NCBI RefSeq assembly: GCF_028830055.1
Contig: NZ_CP101655.1
Location: forward strand, 4,767,757-4,831,756
Length of the DNA: 64,000 nucleotides
From: Pseudomonas serboccidentalis
GTDB taxonomy: Bacteria > Pseudomonadota > Gammaproteobacteria > Pseudomonadales > Pseudomonadaceae
Reading direction: 5' to 3'
Shown here: one piece after another, positions 38,838-49,729 of the stretch
How positions within the stretch are numbered: position 1 is the first letter of the stretch
Layout: every line of letters starts with the position of its first letter
The notes under the pieces: model-generated
What the model saw: only the letters and a program-made list of their open reading frames with translations
The model's database searches: none
What the model was told of the DNA's origin: nothing
Made by a program: the position numbers and the translations under genes

Positions 38838-39136
38838 TAAGCAAACTTTTTTTCGCAACTTTGCGGTATTGCGCAGACAAGCCTCTGGCCAGCGCATTTG
38901 CGCCCGCCAATTTGTAATAAGAAATGTTTTTTAGTTTCGAAAACTGGACATATTCCATTTTAAAGCTTGTCTTTCCAGAGAGAACTTAGAGCTGGAAGCA
39001 CGCCAGTTCTCTGAATACAGGAGACGTCCACCGGACGTGCTCGCACCTGCATTCATCCAACCCGGTGATACGCCTGCTACGGAAATCGCCAGGCGCTTCA
39101 CTGAAACGCACACTTGTACTGCACCAAGGTCCAGTC
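38838..39136. other. Intergenic region before the first arnT, with small hairpins
   Basis: About 300 bases without a gene. Small hairpins are visible, for example ACGTCC-ACC-GGACGT (39024-39038) and a bulged AGAGAAC/GTTCTCT stem near 38983-39013. The A/T-rich part (38900-38970) probably holds a promoter, but I cannot assign -35/-10 boxes reliably. Confidence 0.45.
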
Positions 39137-40858
39137 ATGACGTCTGAGAACAAACCGCTGCACCACGCGGCGTTGAATTTGCCGCGCCTCCACCAGAGCA
39201 GCTTGATCGAGCGTTTTGCGATCCCCGGTCTGGTGCTGGCGTTCGTAGTGTTTTATCTGCTGCCACTGATGACCCACGGCCTGTGGATTCCGGATGAAAC
39301 CCGTTATGGCCAGATCAGCCAGGAAATGCTGCAGAGTGGCAACTGGGTAGCGCCGCACTTCATGGGCATTCGCTATTTTGAAAAACCGATTGCCGGCTAC
39401 TGGATGATCGCCATCGGCCAGGCGATTTTCGGCGAGAACCTGTTTGGCGTGCGCATCGCCTCGGCGCTGAGTACCGGCGTGAGCGTATGGCTGGCCTATC
39501 TGTTGGCGCGCCGCCTGTGGAACAACACGCGCATCAGCGCCGCTTGCGCCCTCCTTTATATGAGCTTCGGCCTGATCGCCGGTCAGGCGGGCTATGCCAA
39601 CCTCGATCCGCAGTTCACCTTGTGGGTCAACCTGAGCCTGGTTGCGATCTGGTTTGCCATCGACAGCAATACCCCGCGCGCTCGCCTGGGCGGCTGGGCG
39701 CTGTTGGGACTCGCGTGCGGCATGGGTTTGATGACCAAGGGTTTTCTCGCCCTGATGCTGCCGGTACTGATCGCCCTGCCCTACATGATCTGGCAGCGGC
39801 GTTTTGGCGAACTGGTGCGTTACGGGTTAGTTGCCGTCGCAGTGGCCGCGCTGGTCAGCGTGCCGTGGGCACTGGCCGTGCATGCCCGTGAACCGGACTT
39901 CTGGCGTTTCTTCTTCTGGCACGAACACATCCGCCGCTTTGCCGCCGGTGAAGATGCCCAGCATGCGCGCCCATGGTGGTTCTACCTGCCACTGCTGTTT
40001 GCTTCCACCTTGCCGTGGGCACTGCTGCTGCCGTCGACACTGCTGCGCACCTGGCGCGAAAAACGCGATCCGAAAATCGGCTTCCTGGCCTTGTGGTTTG
40101 TGCTGCCGCTGGCATTTTTCAGCGCGAGCAGCGGCAAACTCCCGACCTACATCATGCCGTGCCTGCTGCCGTTGGCCTTGCTGATGGGTTACACCGTGAT
40201 GGGTTGGCTCGACCGGCAGGACGGTCGCGTCTTGCGTACCAACGGCGTGGTCAACGTGGTGCTGGCCATTGCCGCACTGGTCGCACTGATCTATCTGCAA
40301 TCGACCCGCGAAATTTACGAACACACCGAAATGTTCAGCCTGTCGCTGGGCTATATCGTGCTGCTCGGCTGGCTCATCGCCGGCGCGCTGCAAATAGTGC
40401 GGCCACTGACGCTGTGGGCAATGCCGGCGCTGGGCATTGGCCTGCTCATCGCGCTGCTACCGGCGGCCATGCCGGCGACCATCGTCAACAGCAAGATGCC
40501 GGACCAGTTCATTGCCGAACACCAGCAGGAACTGAGCGAAACCACTTCGTTGCTCAGCAACGATCTGGGCGCAGCGTCTGCGTTGTCCTGGCGTCTGCGT
40601 CGTCCGCAGGTGGATCTGTTCAACACCGTTGGCGAGCTCAAGTACGGTCTCGATGACCCGGCCATGGCCTCGCGAAAAGTCAGTCTGGAAGGTGTCGGGC
40701 AGTGGATGACCGAAGCCCGCAAAAAAGGCTCGGTCGGCGTGGTGATGCGGGTCAACAGCACCTCGGACGCTCAGCAGCTTGAGCTGCTGCCCATCGACGG
40801 CAAGCATTACCGCCGCGGCCAACTGGAAATCCTCATCTTCAACCAGAGCCAGCCATGA
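39137..40858 (+). CDS. arnT: ArnT-type lipid A aminoarabinose transferase, paralogue 1
   Basis: A 573-residue GT-C membrane glycosyltransferase with about 12 helices. The first periplasmic loop has the catalytic acid motif [16 protein letters not shown], followed by FEKPIAGYW. The C-terminal soluble domain (about 445-573) contains [13 protein letters not shown], shared with the second ArnT at 52598. It moves 4-amino-4-deoxyarabinose from undecaprenyl phosphate to lipid A. Start at 39137 (AAGG upstream) rather than an earlier in-frame GTG at 39065. It overlaps the next gene by four bases and stands apart from the main arn operon. Confidence 0.88.
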   Translation: MTSENKPLHHAALNLPRLHQSSLIERFAIPGLVLAFVVFYLLPLMTHGLWIPDETRYGQISQEMLQSGNWVAPHFMGIRYFEKPIAGYWMIAIGQAIFGENLFGVRIASALSTGVSVWLAYLLARRLWNNTRISAACALLYMSFGLIAGQAGYANLDPQFTLWVNLSLVAIWFAIDSNTPRARLGGWALLGLACGMGLMTKGFLALMLPVLIALPYMIWQRRFGELVRYGLVAVAVAALVSVPWALAVHAREPDFWRFFFWHEHIRRFAAGEDAQHARPWWFYLPLLFASTLPWALLLPSTLLRTWREKRDPKIGFLALWFVLPLAFFSASSGKLPTYIMPCLLPLALLMGYTVMGWLDRQDGRVLRTNGVVNVVLAIAALVALIYLQSTREIYEHTEMFSLSLGYIVLLGWLIAGALQIVRPLTLWAMPALGIGLLIALLPAAMPATIVNSKMPDQFIAEHQQELSETTSLLSNDLGAASALSWRLRRPQVDLFNTVGELKYGLDDPAMASRKVSLEGVGQWMTEARKKGSVGVVMRVNSTSDAQQLELLPIDGKHYRRGQLEILIFNQSQP

Positions 40859-42378
40859 TCCAGAACAAAACTGGCCGGGGGCCGTTGCTGCTCCTGTTGG
40901 CGGCGACTGCCCTGCTGTTATTGCTCGGCCTGGGCAGCCGCGAATTGTGGGGCGCGGAAACCCGCTGGGCCAACATCGCGCTGCAGATGCTGCAAAGTGG
41001 CGACTATTTCGACCCGTACCTCAAGGGCAGTCCGTATTACGACAAACCGCTGCTGTCGTACTGGCTGATCACCGCCACCTCCTGGTTCACCGGTGGGCTG
41101 GGGCATTGGTCGCTGCGATTGTCCTCGGTGATTTCCGCATGGTTCAGCGTGTGGCTGGTGTACCTGCTCGGCGAACAATTGTTTCGAAAAGGCACCGGGC
41201 TGATCGCGGGATGGATGCTGGCGACCACCTTCTACTTCGTGTTCTGGGCGCGGGTGGCCACCGCCGACATTCTTACGGTGTGCGGCGTGCTGGCGGCGGT
41301 CTGGTGGTACTGGCGCGGGCCGGATGACACGCGCTTTTCGCGTTATCTGGTGTTCTTCGGGCTGTTGTCGCTGACGTCGCTGTTCAAAGGCCTGATCGGC
41401 TTCATTCTGCCCGGGCTGGTGCTGTTGCCGCATTTGCTCAGCGAGCAGCGCTGGAAGCGTCACCTCAACCTGCGTCTGTGCGCGGCGCTGCTGGTTGCCG
41501 GCGCCTTCTACATGGTGCCGTTTCTGTTGTCGCATCTCTATGGCGAGCCGAACTACGGCGAAAGCGGCCTGGGACTGGTGTTGCGGGAAAACGTCGTGCG
41601 GTTTTTCCAGCCGTTCGATCAGTTCGGGCCGATTTACACCTACCTGATCTACCTGCCGGTCTACACCCTGCCCTGGGCGCCGTGCTGGATAATTGCCCTG
41701 TGGGTCGCCGCGCGGAACTGGAAACACATCGAGCCGGATACCCGCTGGCTGATTCAAGGGCTCGCGCTGCTGATGCTGTTCTTCACCGCCAGCGGCAGTC
41801 GCCGTAGTTATTACGTCTTGCCGCTGGTGCCTTTCGCGCAACTGCTGGGCGCCTGGTGGATCACCCGGCGCATGGCCGCCCGCAACAGTGACGGTCGTGG
41901 GTTGAAGATCGGATTCGGTATCACCACTGTCTTGCTCGCCGCGATACTGGGTGTGCTCTACCCGTGGACCAACAGCGGCGGTGGCGTTATCCGTTTTGGT
42001 GAGCAGGTTCGCCAACAGGCCAGTCAGCAGGCACCGTTGAATCAATGGCGCATGGTCATGATCGAGGTCGACAACAAAGTACCGATGTACCTGCAGACCG
42101 GTGGTGCGCCGTTTTACTACGTGCCGGAAACGGTCCAGGACTTCCCGCACAATGGCGACACAGCGACGCTGATCGCCTGGCTGGAACGCACCAGCGGGCA
42201 ACATTGGGATCCGCAACGCACGATTTTCGTGGCGCAATACCGCTCCGGTGATGCCGTGCCACTGGATGCGCTGAAAGCGGATCACCAGGTCATCACCACC
42301 ACCCCCACCCGTGGCGAGCAGGTCTTCCACGGGCGTGAAGACCAGAGCGTGGCCTACATCCCCACTCCTGAGCGATGA
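40855..42378 (+). CDS. GT39/PMT-family membrane glycosyltransferase
   Basis: A 507-residue multi-spanning transferase with the ArnT-like first loop [14 protein letters not shown] and [11 protein letters not shown], where the Glu of ETR is the probable catalytic or metal residue. Helices fill most of residues 8-375; a short soluble C-terminal domain follows. It is clearly related to, but shorter and more divergent than, ArnT. Its overlap with the arnT stop (ATGA) implies they work together, perhaps adding a different sugar to lipid A or core. Confidence 0.78.
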   Translation: MIQNKTGRGPLLLLLAATALLLLLGLGSRELWGAETRWANIALQMLQSGDYFDPYLKGSPYYDKPLLSYWLITATSWFTGGLGHWSLRLSSVISAWFSVWLVYLLGEQLFRKGTGLIAGWMLATTFYFVFWARVATADILTVCGVLAAVWWYWRGPDDTRFSRYLVFFGLLSLTSLFKGLIGFILPGLVLLPHLLSEQRWKRHLNLRLCAALLVAGAFYMVPFLLSHLYGEPNYGESGLGLVLRENVVRFFQPFDQFGPIYTYLIYLPVYTLPWAPCWIIALWVAARNWKHIEPDTRWLIQGLALLMLFFTASGSRRSYYVLPLVPFAQLLGAWWITRRMAARNSDGRGLKIGFGITTVLLAAILGVLYPWTNSGGGVIRFGEQVRQQASQQAPLNQWRMVMIEVDNKVPMYLQTGGAPFYYVPETVQDFPHNGDTATLIAWLERTSGQHWDPQRTIFVAQYRSGDAVPLDALKADHQVITTTPTRGEQVFHGREDQSVAYIPTPER

Positions 42379-42558
42379 CGTTGTAAGACAAAAGTGTAGA
42401 GTCGCAGTAAATTTGAATGGCAATGACAAGTATTAACGGCTTCTTTGACGTTTTTTTCTCATTTGCCAGCCTACATTGCCGCGACTCGACACTTGCAAAT
42501 CGTTCGCATTGATTCCTGCGAAAGTTTGCTCATAACGTCTAAAACAGGAGCTGCCCGA

Positions 42559-43572
42559 ATGAATTCACGCCTTCCATCCTTCTTCAAGCGCGCATTGCTG
42601 GCTACTGCGCTGCTTGGCGCCGGGCACGCTGTTGCGGCCGACTCGGTGGGTCTGGTGGTCTACAACGCGCAGCACGAGAGCCTGACCAAGGCATGGGTCG
42701 CCGGTTTCACCGAAGAGACCGGCATCCCGGTCACCGTGCGCAACGGCGATGACACCGAAATGGGCAACCAGATCGTTCAGGAAGGCGCCGCCTCGCCGGC
42801 GGATGTGTTCCTGACCGAGAACTCCCCGGCAATGGTGCTGGTGGACAACGCCAAACTGTTTGCCCCGTTGGCGCCGACAACCCTTGAGCAAATCGATTCC
42901 GCCTACCGCCCGGCCCACGGCAATTGGGTTGGGATCGCCGCCCGTTCGACGGTGTTCGTCTACAACCCGAGCAAATTGACCGACAAAGACCTGCCCAAAT
43001 CCCTGCTCGACCTCGCGACCCCAGCGTGGAAGGGTCGTTGGGCCGCCTCCCCCGCCGGCGCCGACTTCCAGGCGATCGTCGCCGCTGTCCTGCAGCAAAA
43101 AGGCGAAGCCGCCACCCTGGAATGGCTCAAGGGTATGAAGACCAACGCGACGATCTATCGCGGCAACAGCGCGGTGCTCAAAGCGGTGAATGCCGGGCAG
43201 ATCGACAGCGGCGTGATTTACCACTACTACAGCTTCGTCGATCAGTCCAAGACCGGCGAGAACAGCAAAAACACCCGCCTGCACTACTTCAAGCATCAGG
43301 ACCCGGGCGCGTTCGTCAGCACTTCCGGCGCCGGCGTACTGGCTTCGAGCAAACACCTTGAGCAAGCGCAGGCGTTCGTCAAATACATCACCAGCAAGGA
43401 AGGTCAGGAGATTCTCGAAACCGGCACCTCCTTCGAATACGCCGTAGGCAAAGACGCGCCATCCAACCCGAAACTGACGCCGCTCAAAACCCTCGATGCG
43501 CCGAAAATCGATGCTTCGACCCTCGACAGCAAAAAAGCCGTCGAGCTGATGACCCAGGCCGGATTGCTCTAA
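42559..43572 (+). CDS. fbpA: Ferric-iron ABC transporter binding protein (FbpA/HitA-like)
   Basis: A 337-residue periplasmic iron-binding protein. A signal peptide (to AVAA, about residue 23) is followed by VGLVVYNAQHESLTKAW, EMGNQIVQEG, ADVFLTENSPA and the Tyr pair near GVIYHYYSF used to bind ferric iron. AGGAG precedes the ATG at 42559. It is the first gene of a three-gene importer operon. Confidence 0.88.
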   Translation: MNSRLPSFFKRALLATALLGAGHAVAADSVGLVVYNAQHESLTKAWVAGFTEETGIPVTVRNGDDTEMGNQIVQEGAASPADVFLTENSPAMVLVDNAKLFAPLAPTTLEQIDSAYRPAHGNWVGIAARSTVFVYNPSKLTDKDLPKSLLDLATPAWKGRWAASPAGADFQAIVAAVLQQKGEAATLEWLKGMKTNATIYRGNSAVLKAVNAGQIDSGVIYHYYSFVDQSKTGENSKNTRLHYFKHQDPGAFVSTSGAGVLASSKHLEQAQAFVKYITSKEGQEILETGTSFEYAVGKDAPSNPKLTPLKTLDAPKIDASTLDSKKAVELMTQAGLL

Positions 43573-45171
43573 GTGATGCCACAGACCTTGCCTGCGCAGG
43601 CCGTTGCGACGGACTCCGCCAGTGCCCCGCACCCTCACCGCGTCATCGCCGGGCGCGGCGGCTCGTGGGTGGTAACCACGGCGATTCTGGTGTCGTTACT
43701 GTCACTGCTGCCGATTGCATTCGTGATCGGCGTGTCGTGGTACACCGGTTGGGCGACCATCGAAGCCCTGGTGTTCCGCCCACGGGTCGGCGAATTGCTG
43801 ATCAACACCGTGTTGCTGGTGCTGATCACCCTGCCGCTGTGCATCCTGCTCGGCACCACGCTGGCCTGGCTGACCGAACGCAGCAATCTGCCCGGTCGGC
43901 GTCTATGGTCACTGCTGGCGGTGGCACCGCTGGCCGTGCCGGCGTTCGTCCACAGCTATGCGTGGGTCAGCCTGATTCCGTCGATCCACGGTTTGCCTGC
44001 GGGTGTACTGGTGTCGGTGATCGCGTATTTCCCGTTTTTGTACTTGCCGATCGCGGCGACTTTGCGTCGTCTCGACCCGGCCATTGAAGACGTCGCGCAA
44101 TCCCTGGGCCTCAAGCCATGGGCGGTGTTTTTTCGGGTGGTGTTGCCGCAACTGCGCCTGGCGATTTGCGGTGGCGCGTTGCTGGTCGGCCTGCATCTGC
44201 TGGCCGAATACGGCTTGTACGCGATGATCCGTTTCGACACCTTCACCACTGCGATCTTCGACCAGTTCAAGTCGACCTTCAACGGCCCGGCCGCCAACAT
44301 GCTCGCCGGGGTTCTGGCGTTGTGCTGTCTGGCGATGCTCACGGCTGAATCCGCCGCCCGTGGCCAGGCGCGTTATGCGCGAGTCGGCTCCGGCAGCGCC
44401 CGGGATCAACGCAGCGTGCAACTGGGCCGTGGCGCGACGACATTGGCGTTACTGCTGCAAACCCTGACCTGCCTGCTGGCACTCGGTGTGCCCTTGCTGA
44501 CACTGGGTCGCTGGCTGCTGGCTGGTGGCGTGCAGGTCTGGCAAGGCGACGAATTGCTGCCCGCCTTGCTGCAAACGCTGTCGTACGGGGTGGCCGGCGC
44601 GTTGCTGACCAGCGTCGCGGCCATTCCCATCGCTTGGCTGTCGATTCGCGCTCCCGGCAAGTTGCAGCGTTTGCTGGAAGGCTGCAATTACATCACCAGT
44701 TCGCTGCCCGGCATCGTCGTAGCCTTGGCACTGGTGACCGTGACCATCCATTTGGCCCGGCCGATTTACCAGACGACCATCACCGTGCTGCTGGCGTATC
44801 TGCTGATGTTCCTGCCGCGCGCCCTGGTGAGCCTGCGCGCCGGTTTCGCTCAGGCTCCGGTGGAGCTGGAAAACATCGCGCAAAGCCTCGGTCGCTCGCC
44901 ATTTCGGGCGTTGTGGCTGATCACGGTAAGGCTGGCGGCACCGGGCGCGGCCGCCGGTGCGGCGCTGGTGTTTCTGGCGATCACCAATGAACTGACCGCG
45001 ACCCTGCTGCTCGCGCCCAACGGCACGCGCACCCTCGCCACTGGCTTCTGGGCGATGACCAGCGAAATCGATTACGCCGCTGCCGCGCCCTACGCGCTGC
45101 TGATGATCCTGCTTTCACTGCCGCTGACGGCCATTCTCTATCACCAATCCAGGCGTACCGCTGGCCGATGA
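43573..45171 (+). CDS. fbpB: Ferric-iron ABC transporter permease (FbpB-like)
   Basis: A 532-residue fused permease with twelve helices and two EAA loops (about 160-185, [21 protein letters not shown], and 430-455, [20 protein letters not shown]), the expected pattern of FbpB/HitB. The start is GTG at 43573 immediately after the fbpA stop, or ATG at 43576. Its end overlaps the ATPase gene by four bases. Confidence 0.88.
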   Translation: MMPQTLPAQAVATDSASAPHPHRVIAGRGGSWVVTTAILVSLLSLLPIAFVIGVSWYTGWATIEALVFRPRVGELLINTVLLVLITLPLCILLGTTLAWLTERSNLPGRRLWSLLAVAPLAVPAFVHSYAWVSLIPSIHGLPAGVLVSVIAYFPFLYLPIAATLRRLDPAIEDVAQSLGLKPWAVFFRVVLPQLRLAICGGALLVGLHLLAEYGLYAMIRFDTFTTAIFDQFKSTFNGPAANMLAGVLALCCLAMLTAESAARGQARYARVGSGSARDQRSVQLGRGATTLALLLQTLTCLLALGVPLLTLGRWLLAGGVQVWQGDELLPALLQTLSYGVAGALLTSVAAIPIAWLSIRAPGKLQRLLEGCNYITSSLPGIVVALALVTVTIHLARPIYQTTITVLLAYLLMFLPRALVSLRAGFAQAPVELENIAQSLGRSPFRALWLITVRLAAPGAAAGAALVFLAITNELTATLLLAPNGTRTLATGFWAMTSEIDYAAAAPYALLMILLSLPLTAILYHQSRRTAGR

Positions 45172-46226
45172 ACGCACTCGAACTGCTCAACCTCAGTAAA
45201 ACCTTCGGCGCGCAAAAAGCGCTCGATGACGTCAGCCTCAACGTGCCGACCGGCAGCCGCACGGTCATCGTCGGCCCCTCTGGCTCCGGCAAAACCACGC
45301 TGTTGCGGATGATCGCCGGGTTCGAATTTCCCGACCGCGGCAGCCTTACGCTCAACGGCCAGACGCTGGTCGATCGCACCCACGCGGTGCCGGCCTATCA
45401 ACGGCAGATCGGCTACGTTCCGCAGGACGGGGCGCTGTTCCCGCACATGACGGTGGCAGCAAATATCGGTTTCGGTCTGGCCCTGACCGGCGCGGCCCGC
45501 ACCCAGCGCATCCTTGAGTTGATGGACAGTGTCGCGCTGGACGCAAACATGGCCAACCGTTGGCCGCATGAACTGTCCGGCGGCCAGCAACAGCGGGTAT
45601 CGCTGGCCCGCGCCCTGGCGCAGCAGCCGCGTTTGATGCTGCTCGACGAGCCGTTTTCCGCGCTCGACACTGGTTTGCGCAGTGCCATGCGCAAAATGGT
45701 CGCGCGCCTGCTCGAAGCCGCTGGCGTCACGACCATTCTGGTGACCCACGATCAGAGCGAAGCGTTGTCATTCGCCGACCAATTGGCGGTGATGCGTGGC
45801 GGGCGCCTGGTGCAGTCCGGGCATCCGATGGACCTCTACCGCTATCCGAACGACGAACAGACCGCGCATTTTCTCGGCGAAGCCGTGGTGCTGCCCGCGC
45901 GGATCGAGGCCGGTTGGGCGCACTGCGATCTGGGTCAGGTGGCGGTCAACAGCAACGGTTTCAGCGGCGCCGCGCAGATCATGCTGCGCCCCGAGCAATT
46001 GCAGATCGCCGAAGTACCAACGGACAGCCCGGGTTGCCATGCGACGGTCACCGAGCGCGATTTTGCCGGCAACACCTGCACCTTGACCGTCGAGCTGAGC
46101 GCCTCCCCTGCTCAGGATCCGGTCCGTTCGATTCTGGTGCGCAGTACCGGCATGCACGCACCGCCCGCCGGCAGCGCGGTGCAACTGTCAGTGCTCGGTG
46201 CGGCGCATGTATTTGGCCTGAACTGA
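45168..46226 (+). CDS. fbpC: Ferric-iron ABC transporter ATPase (FbpC-like)
   Basis: A 352-residue ATPase: Walker [10 protein letters not shown], signature [16 protein letters not shown], Walker [13 protein letters not shown], switch VTHDQSEAL, and a C-terminal TOBE-type regulatory domain (about 240-350). It completes the iron importer. Its stop codon is directly followed, on the other strand, by the stop of the recombinase. Confidence 0.9.
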   Translation: MNALELLNLSKTFGAQKALDDVSLNVPTGSRTVIVGPSGSGKTTLLRMIAGFEFPDRGSLTLNGQTLVDRTHAVPAYQRQIGYVPQDGALFPHMTVAANIGFGLALTGAARTQRILELMDSVALDANMANRWPHELSGGQQQRVSLARALAQQPRLMLLDEPFSALDTGLRSAMRKMVARLLEAAGVTTILVTHDQSEALSFADQLAVMRGGRLVQSGHPMDLYRYPNDEQTAHFLGEAVVLPARIEAGWAHCDLGQVAVNSNGFSGAAQIMLRPEQLQIAEVPTDSPGCHATVTERDFAGNTCTLTVELSASPAQDPVRSILVRSTGMHAPPAGSAVQLSVLGAAHVFGLN

Positions 46227-47165
46227 TCAGAGATCGAAGCGATCCACTGCTCGCCGCCGCTCGTTGTCATCGCGCACATCGTAGTTGGCGGTGGTCTGGA
46301 TGTTGCTGTGATGCGCGAGTTTCTGCGCGATCGAAAGGTCGTGCTCCTCGATCACTCGGGTGATGAACGAACGACGGAAGTCGTGGGGCATGATCTTCAC
46401 CCCGACCTGCGTGCCACGCTGGCGGGCGATGTAGTAGATCGCGTGTTTGGTGATGCGCTCACGGGTGATGTGGCTGCCACGGCGAATGCGGTTGAACAGG
46501 AACGCATCGTCACTCTCGCCGTCCTTGAGCTGCGAACGGCGCAGTTCGAGCCATGCATCGAGCTTGCTGAACGCCCATGCCGGCGCGTACTTGATCAACT
46601 GTTTATTGCCTTTGGCAGTGACGCACAGGCTGCGTTCGCTGAAGTCGACCTGGTTCAGATCAAGGTCCACCGATTCCGACTTGCGCATGCCGGTACCGTA
46701 CAGCAAGGCAATGATTGCGGCGTCGCGCAGGCCCTGCGGGCGTGGGTCGGCGGCGCAGACTTCCATCAATTCGTGAATCAGCGTGCGCTTGAGATTGCGG
46801 CCCTGGGACAGACGTGTACCGGCGATGCCCTTGACCGAGCGCATCTTCAAAAGATGTTCCTGGCTGATCAGACTCATGCGCCAGGCCTCATTCATGACCC
46901 CGCGCACCGCATTGACATACAACGAAGAAGTGTTCGGCGCATAGTTGTCTGCGCGCAATGCGGCGACCAGCGCTACAACATCTTCCGGTTGCAAGGCGTG
47001 CCACGGAATCTCTTCGACATTCATGTCTTCGAAACCCAGGCGATCGGCTGCATCTTGCAGCACGTAGCGCATGGTGAGCTGGCTGGAGGGCGCCAAACGC
47101 GCGAGGTACAGGCTCATCGGGTTGGTTTTTGGAGCGTCTGGGGTTGCAGCAACTAAATCAATCAA
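46227..47165 (-). CDS. Tyrosine site-specific recombinase
   Basis: A 312-residue phage-integrase-family recombinase. The N-terminal SAM-like core-binding domain spans about 15-105. The catalytic domain (about 120-305) has all residues: Arg in YGTGMRKSE, Lys in AKGNKQ, H-x-x-R in HDFRRSF, His in HHSNIQTT and the nucleophile Tyr in ANYDVRD. The start is probably TTG at 47165 (AAGG upstream), with ATG at 47117 as alternative. There is no excisionase, phage gene, tRNA or obvious att repeat nearby. It sits exactly end to end with fbpC and upstream of arnB on the other strand. Confidence 0.85.
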   Translation of the reverse strand: MIDLVAATPDAPKTNPMSLYLARLAPSSQLTMRYVLQDAADRLGFEDMNVEEIPWHALQPEDVVALVAALRADNYAPNTSSLYVNAVRGVMNEAWRMSLISQEHLLKMRSVKGIAGTRLSQGRNLKRTLIHELMEVCAADPRPQGLRDAAIIALLYGTGMRKSESVDLDLNQVDFSERSLCVTAKGNKQLIKYAPAWAFSKLDAWLELRRSQLKDGESDDAFLFNRIRRGSHITRERITKHAIYYIARQRGTQVGVKIMPHDFRRSFITRVIEEHDLSIAQKLAHHSNIQTTANYDVRDDNERRRAVDRFDL

Positions 47166-47552
47166 ACGTTAAACCTTGAGTAAAAAATGTACAGCACAAC
47201 AGCAACTAACAAATGCAATGTACTTGAAGTAAAGAAGGTACTTTGGCCGCACTGGCCGACAAAAACTGCGATGGACGGCAGAAGCCTGAACAGCGGCTGT
47301 ATAAGTGACAGATAAACGATTCGCCAACCGGTTTTTCATGTTCCTTTCACAAAAACCGGCATAACCTTAATTCCCATAGGTTCGGTAGTGGCTATGCCCA
47401 ACCTGCCGGGCAAATCGTGAAAAGTCAATCAATCCCCGACGTCATGCTTTTTTTGCCAAGTTATTGATGCAGGAGCGATTTTCTGCGTCTACGCTGAGGC
47501 TGGATCCAACGTGTCCGTGAGTCCGCCCTTTATTTTTTTCAATGAGGTGCCC
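47166..47552. promoter_or_regulatory. Control region of the arn operon
   Basis: This 387-base region lies between the recombinase and arnB and must hold the arn promoter. CCGGTTTTT (47328-47336) and AAAAACCGG (47351-47359) form a hairpin, followed by an A/T-rich stretch. I could not find a convincing pair of PmrA-type half sites by eye, so the regulator is not assigned. Confidence 0.45.
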
Positions 47553-48701
47553 ATGAGTCAGGCCTTTCTCCCCTTCTCCCGCCCGAGTATTGGCGATGAG
47601 GAAATTGCAGCCGTCGAGCAGGTGTTGCGCTCGGGCTGGATCACGACGGGGCCGAAAAACCAGGCACTCGAAGAGCAGTTTGCGCAGTATGTGGGTTGCA
47701 AACATGCAGTGGCCTTGTCTTCGGCCACCGGCGGGATGCACATCACCCTGCTGGCCCTGGGCATTGGCCCGGGCGACGAAGTCATCACCCCGTCGCAGAC
47801 CTGGGTCTCAACCGCGAACATGATTTCCCTGCTCGGCGCCAAACCGGTGTTCGTCGATGTCGACCGCGATACGCTGATGACCGACGCTGCGCGCATCGAA
47901 GCGGCCATCACCCCGCGTACCAAGGCGATCATCCCGGTGCACTACGCCGGCGCCGCGTTCGACCTCGATCCGCTGTATGCCCTGGCTGACAAGCATGGCA
48001 TCCCGGTCATCGAAGACGCCGCCCACGCTGCCGGCACCCGTTACAAGGGGCGTCACGTCGGTTCGCAAGGCACGGCGATTTTTTCCTTCCATGCCATCAA
48101 GAACATGACCTGTGCCGAAGGCGCGATGTTCGTCACCGACGACGAAGCCCTCGCCAGCCGCGTGCGCATGCTCAAATTCCACGGCCTGGGCGTCGACGCC
48201 TATGACCGCCTGACCGGTGGCCGCAAGCCGCAGGCGCAAGTGATGGAGCCGGGCTTCAAGTACAACCTAGCCGACATCAACGCCGCGATTGCCCTGGTGC
48301 AGCTGCAGCGCCTGGACGAAATCAACGCCCGTCGCACCGAACTGGCGACCACTTATCTGCAACGATTCGAAGGCCTGCCGGTGCAACCACTGGCGCTGCC
48401 CGACTACGCTCAGCAACACGCCTGGCACCTGTTCATCCTGCGCATCGACAGCGAGCGTTGCGGCATGGATCGCGAAGCCTTCATGAAGGCGTTGCAGGAT
48501 CAGGGCATCGGCACCGGTATCCACTTTATCGCCACCCACCTGCACACCTGGTATCGCCAGCGTGACCCCGACCTGTACCTGCCCAACACCGAATGGAACT
48601 CGGCGCGGCTGTGCTCGATTCCACTGTTCCCCGACATGACCGGTCAAGACCTTGACCGTGTGGTCGGTGCCATCGAACAAATCATGGAAAACCGCCTGTG
48701 A
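47553..48701 (+). CDS. arnB: UDP-4-amino-4-deoxy-L-arabinose aminotransferase ArnB
   Basis: A 382-residue PLP enzyme of the DegT/DnrJ/EryC1 family transferring an amino group to UDP-4-keto-arabinose. Visible are [25 protein letters not shown] and the Schiff-base Lys in [15 protein letters not shown]. The start at 47553 has GAGG upstream and gives the usual [14 protein letters not shown]; an upstream start at 47511 is unlikely. First gene of the operon, overlapping arnC by four bases. Confidence 0.95.
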   Translation: MSQAFLPFSRPSIGDEEIAAVEQVLRSGWITTGPKNQALEEQFAQYVGCKHAVALSSATGGMHITLLALGIGPGDEVITPSQTWVSTANMISLLGAKPVFVDVDRDTLMTDAARIEAAITPRTKAIIPVHYAGAAFDLDPLYALADKHGIPVIEDAAHAAGTRYKGRHVGSQGTAIFSFHAIKNMTCAEGAMFVTDDEALASRVRMLKFHGLGVDAYDRLTGGRKPQAQVMEPGFKYNLADINAAIALVQLQRLDEINARRTELATTYLQRFEGLPVQPLALPDYAQQHAWHLFILRIDSERCGMDREAFMKALQDQGIGTGIHFIATHLHTWYRQRDPDLYLPNTEWNSARLCSIPLFPDMTGQDLDRVVGAIEQIMENRL

Positions 48702-49729
48702 AACCCTATCCAATCCGTAGCGTGTCGATCGTCATCCCGGTCTACAACGAACAGGAAAGCCTGCCTGAACTGCTGCGTCGTACCGAGGCGGCTTGCCGCC
48801 AGCTGAAACACGACTTTGAAATCGTGCTGGTCGACGACGGCAGCCGCGACGAATCGGCAAACATGCTTGAAGAAGCCGCTGGCCGTGAAAACAGCCCGTT
48901 CGTGGCGGTAATCCTCAACCGCAACTATGGTCAGCACGCCGCGATCATGGCCGGTTTCGAACAGTGCAAAGGCGACGTGGTGATCACCCTCGACGCCGAC
49001 CTGCAGAACCCGCCGGAAGAAATTCCACGGCTGGTGGCCGAAGCCGAAAAAGGTTACGACGTGGTCGGCACCGTGCGTGGCAACCGTCAGGATTCGGCCC
49101 TGCGCCGCTACCCGTCGAAGCTGATCAACCTTGCCGTGCAACGCTCCACCGGCGTCGCCATGAGCGACTACGGCTGCATGCTGCGCGCCTACCGCCGCAC
49201 CATCATCGACGCGATGCTCGCCTGCCGCGAACGCAGCACGTTCATCCCGATCCTGGCCAACAGTTTCGCCCGCCACACCACCGAAATCGTCGTGGCCCAC
49301 GCCGAGCGTGAACACGGCGATTCCAAATACAGCCCGATGCGCCTGATCAACCTGATGTTCGATCTGGTCACCTGCATGACCACCACCCCGCTGCGTCTGC
49401 TGAGCATCGTCGGCTTCGCCATGGCCGGGCTGGGTGTGCTGTTCGCCGTCGCGCTGATCGTTCTGCGTCTGGCGTTCGGTGCCGGATGGGCCGGTGACGG
49501 TACGTTCGTGCTGTTCGCCGTGCTGTTCGTGTTCACCGGTGGTCAGTTCATCGGCATGGGGCTTTTGGGTGAATACCTGGGCCGCATGTACAGCGATGTG
49601 CGCGCCCGTCCGCGTTTCTTCATTGAAAAGGTGCTGCGCAGCCAGCCGGCCGATCCGGCCCCTGCGGTCACCGTTGATGGTCTTTCTACTGCTTCTAACT
49701 CCTCTACTTCCGATCAGGTTCTCTCATGA
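48698..49729 (+). CDS. arnC: Undecaprenyl-phosphate 4-deoxy-4-formamido-L-arabinose transferase ArnC
   Basis: A 343-residue GT2 transferase at the inner membrane. The nucleotide-sugar fold begins [18 protein letters not shown], with DDGSRD and the DAD motif in [11 protein letters not shown]; two C-terminal helices (about 235-300) anchor it. The start is GTG at 48698, overlapping the arnB stop. It loads formylated aminoarabinose on undecaprenyl phosphate. Confidence 0.95.
   Translation: MKPYPIRSVSIVIPVYNEQESLPELLRRTEAACRQLKHDFEIVLVDDGSRDESANMLEEAAGRENSPFVAVILNRNYGQHAAIMAGFEQCKGDVVITLDADLQNPPEEIPRLVAEAEKGYDVVGTVRGNRQDSALRRYPSKLINLAVQRSTGVAMSDYGCMLRAYRRTIIDAMLACRERSTFIPILANSFARHTTEIVVAHAEREHGDSKYSPMRLINLMFDLVTCMTTTPLRLLSIVGFAMAGLGVLFAVALIVLRLAFGAGWAGDGTFVLFAVLFVFTGGQFIGMGLLGEYLGRMYSDVRARPRFFIEKVLRSQPADPAPAVTVDGLSTASNSSTSDQVLS

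Noticed and set aside
40918..42429. Gln/Arg-rich open frame antisense to the GT39-type gene
   Set aside because: The residue bias is typical of a complement of Leu-rich membrane protein codons, not of a real protein.
47328..47400. PmrA-type half sites before arnB
   Set aside because: Only one TTAA-like half was found; the expected second half at the right spacing is absent.
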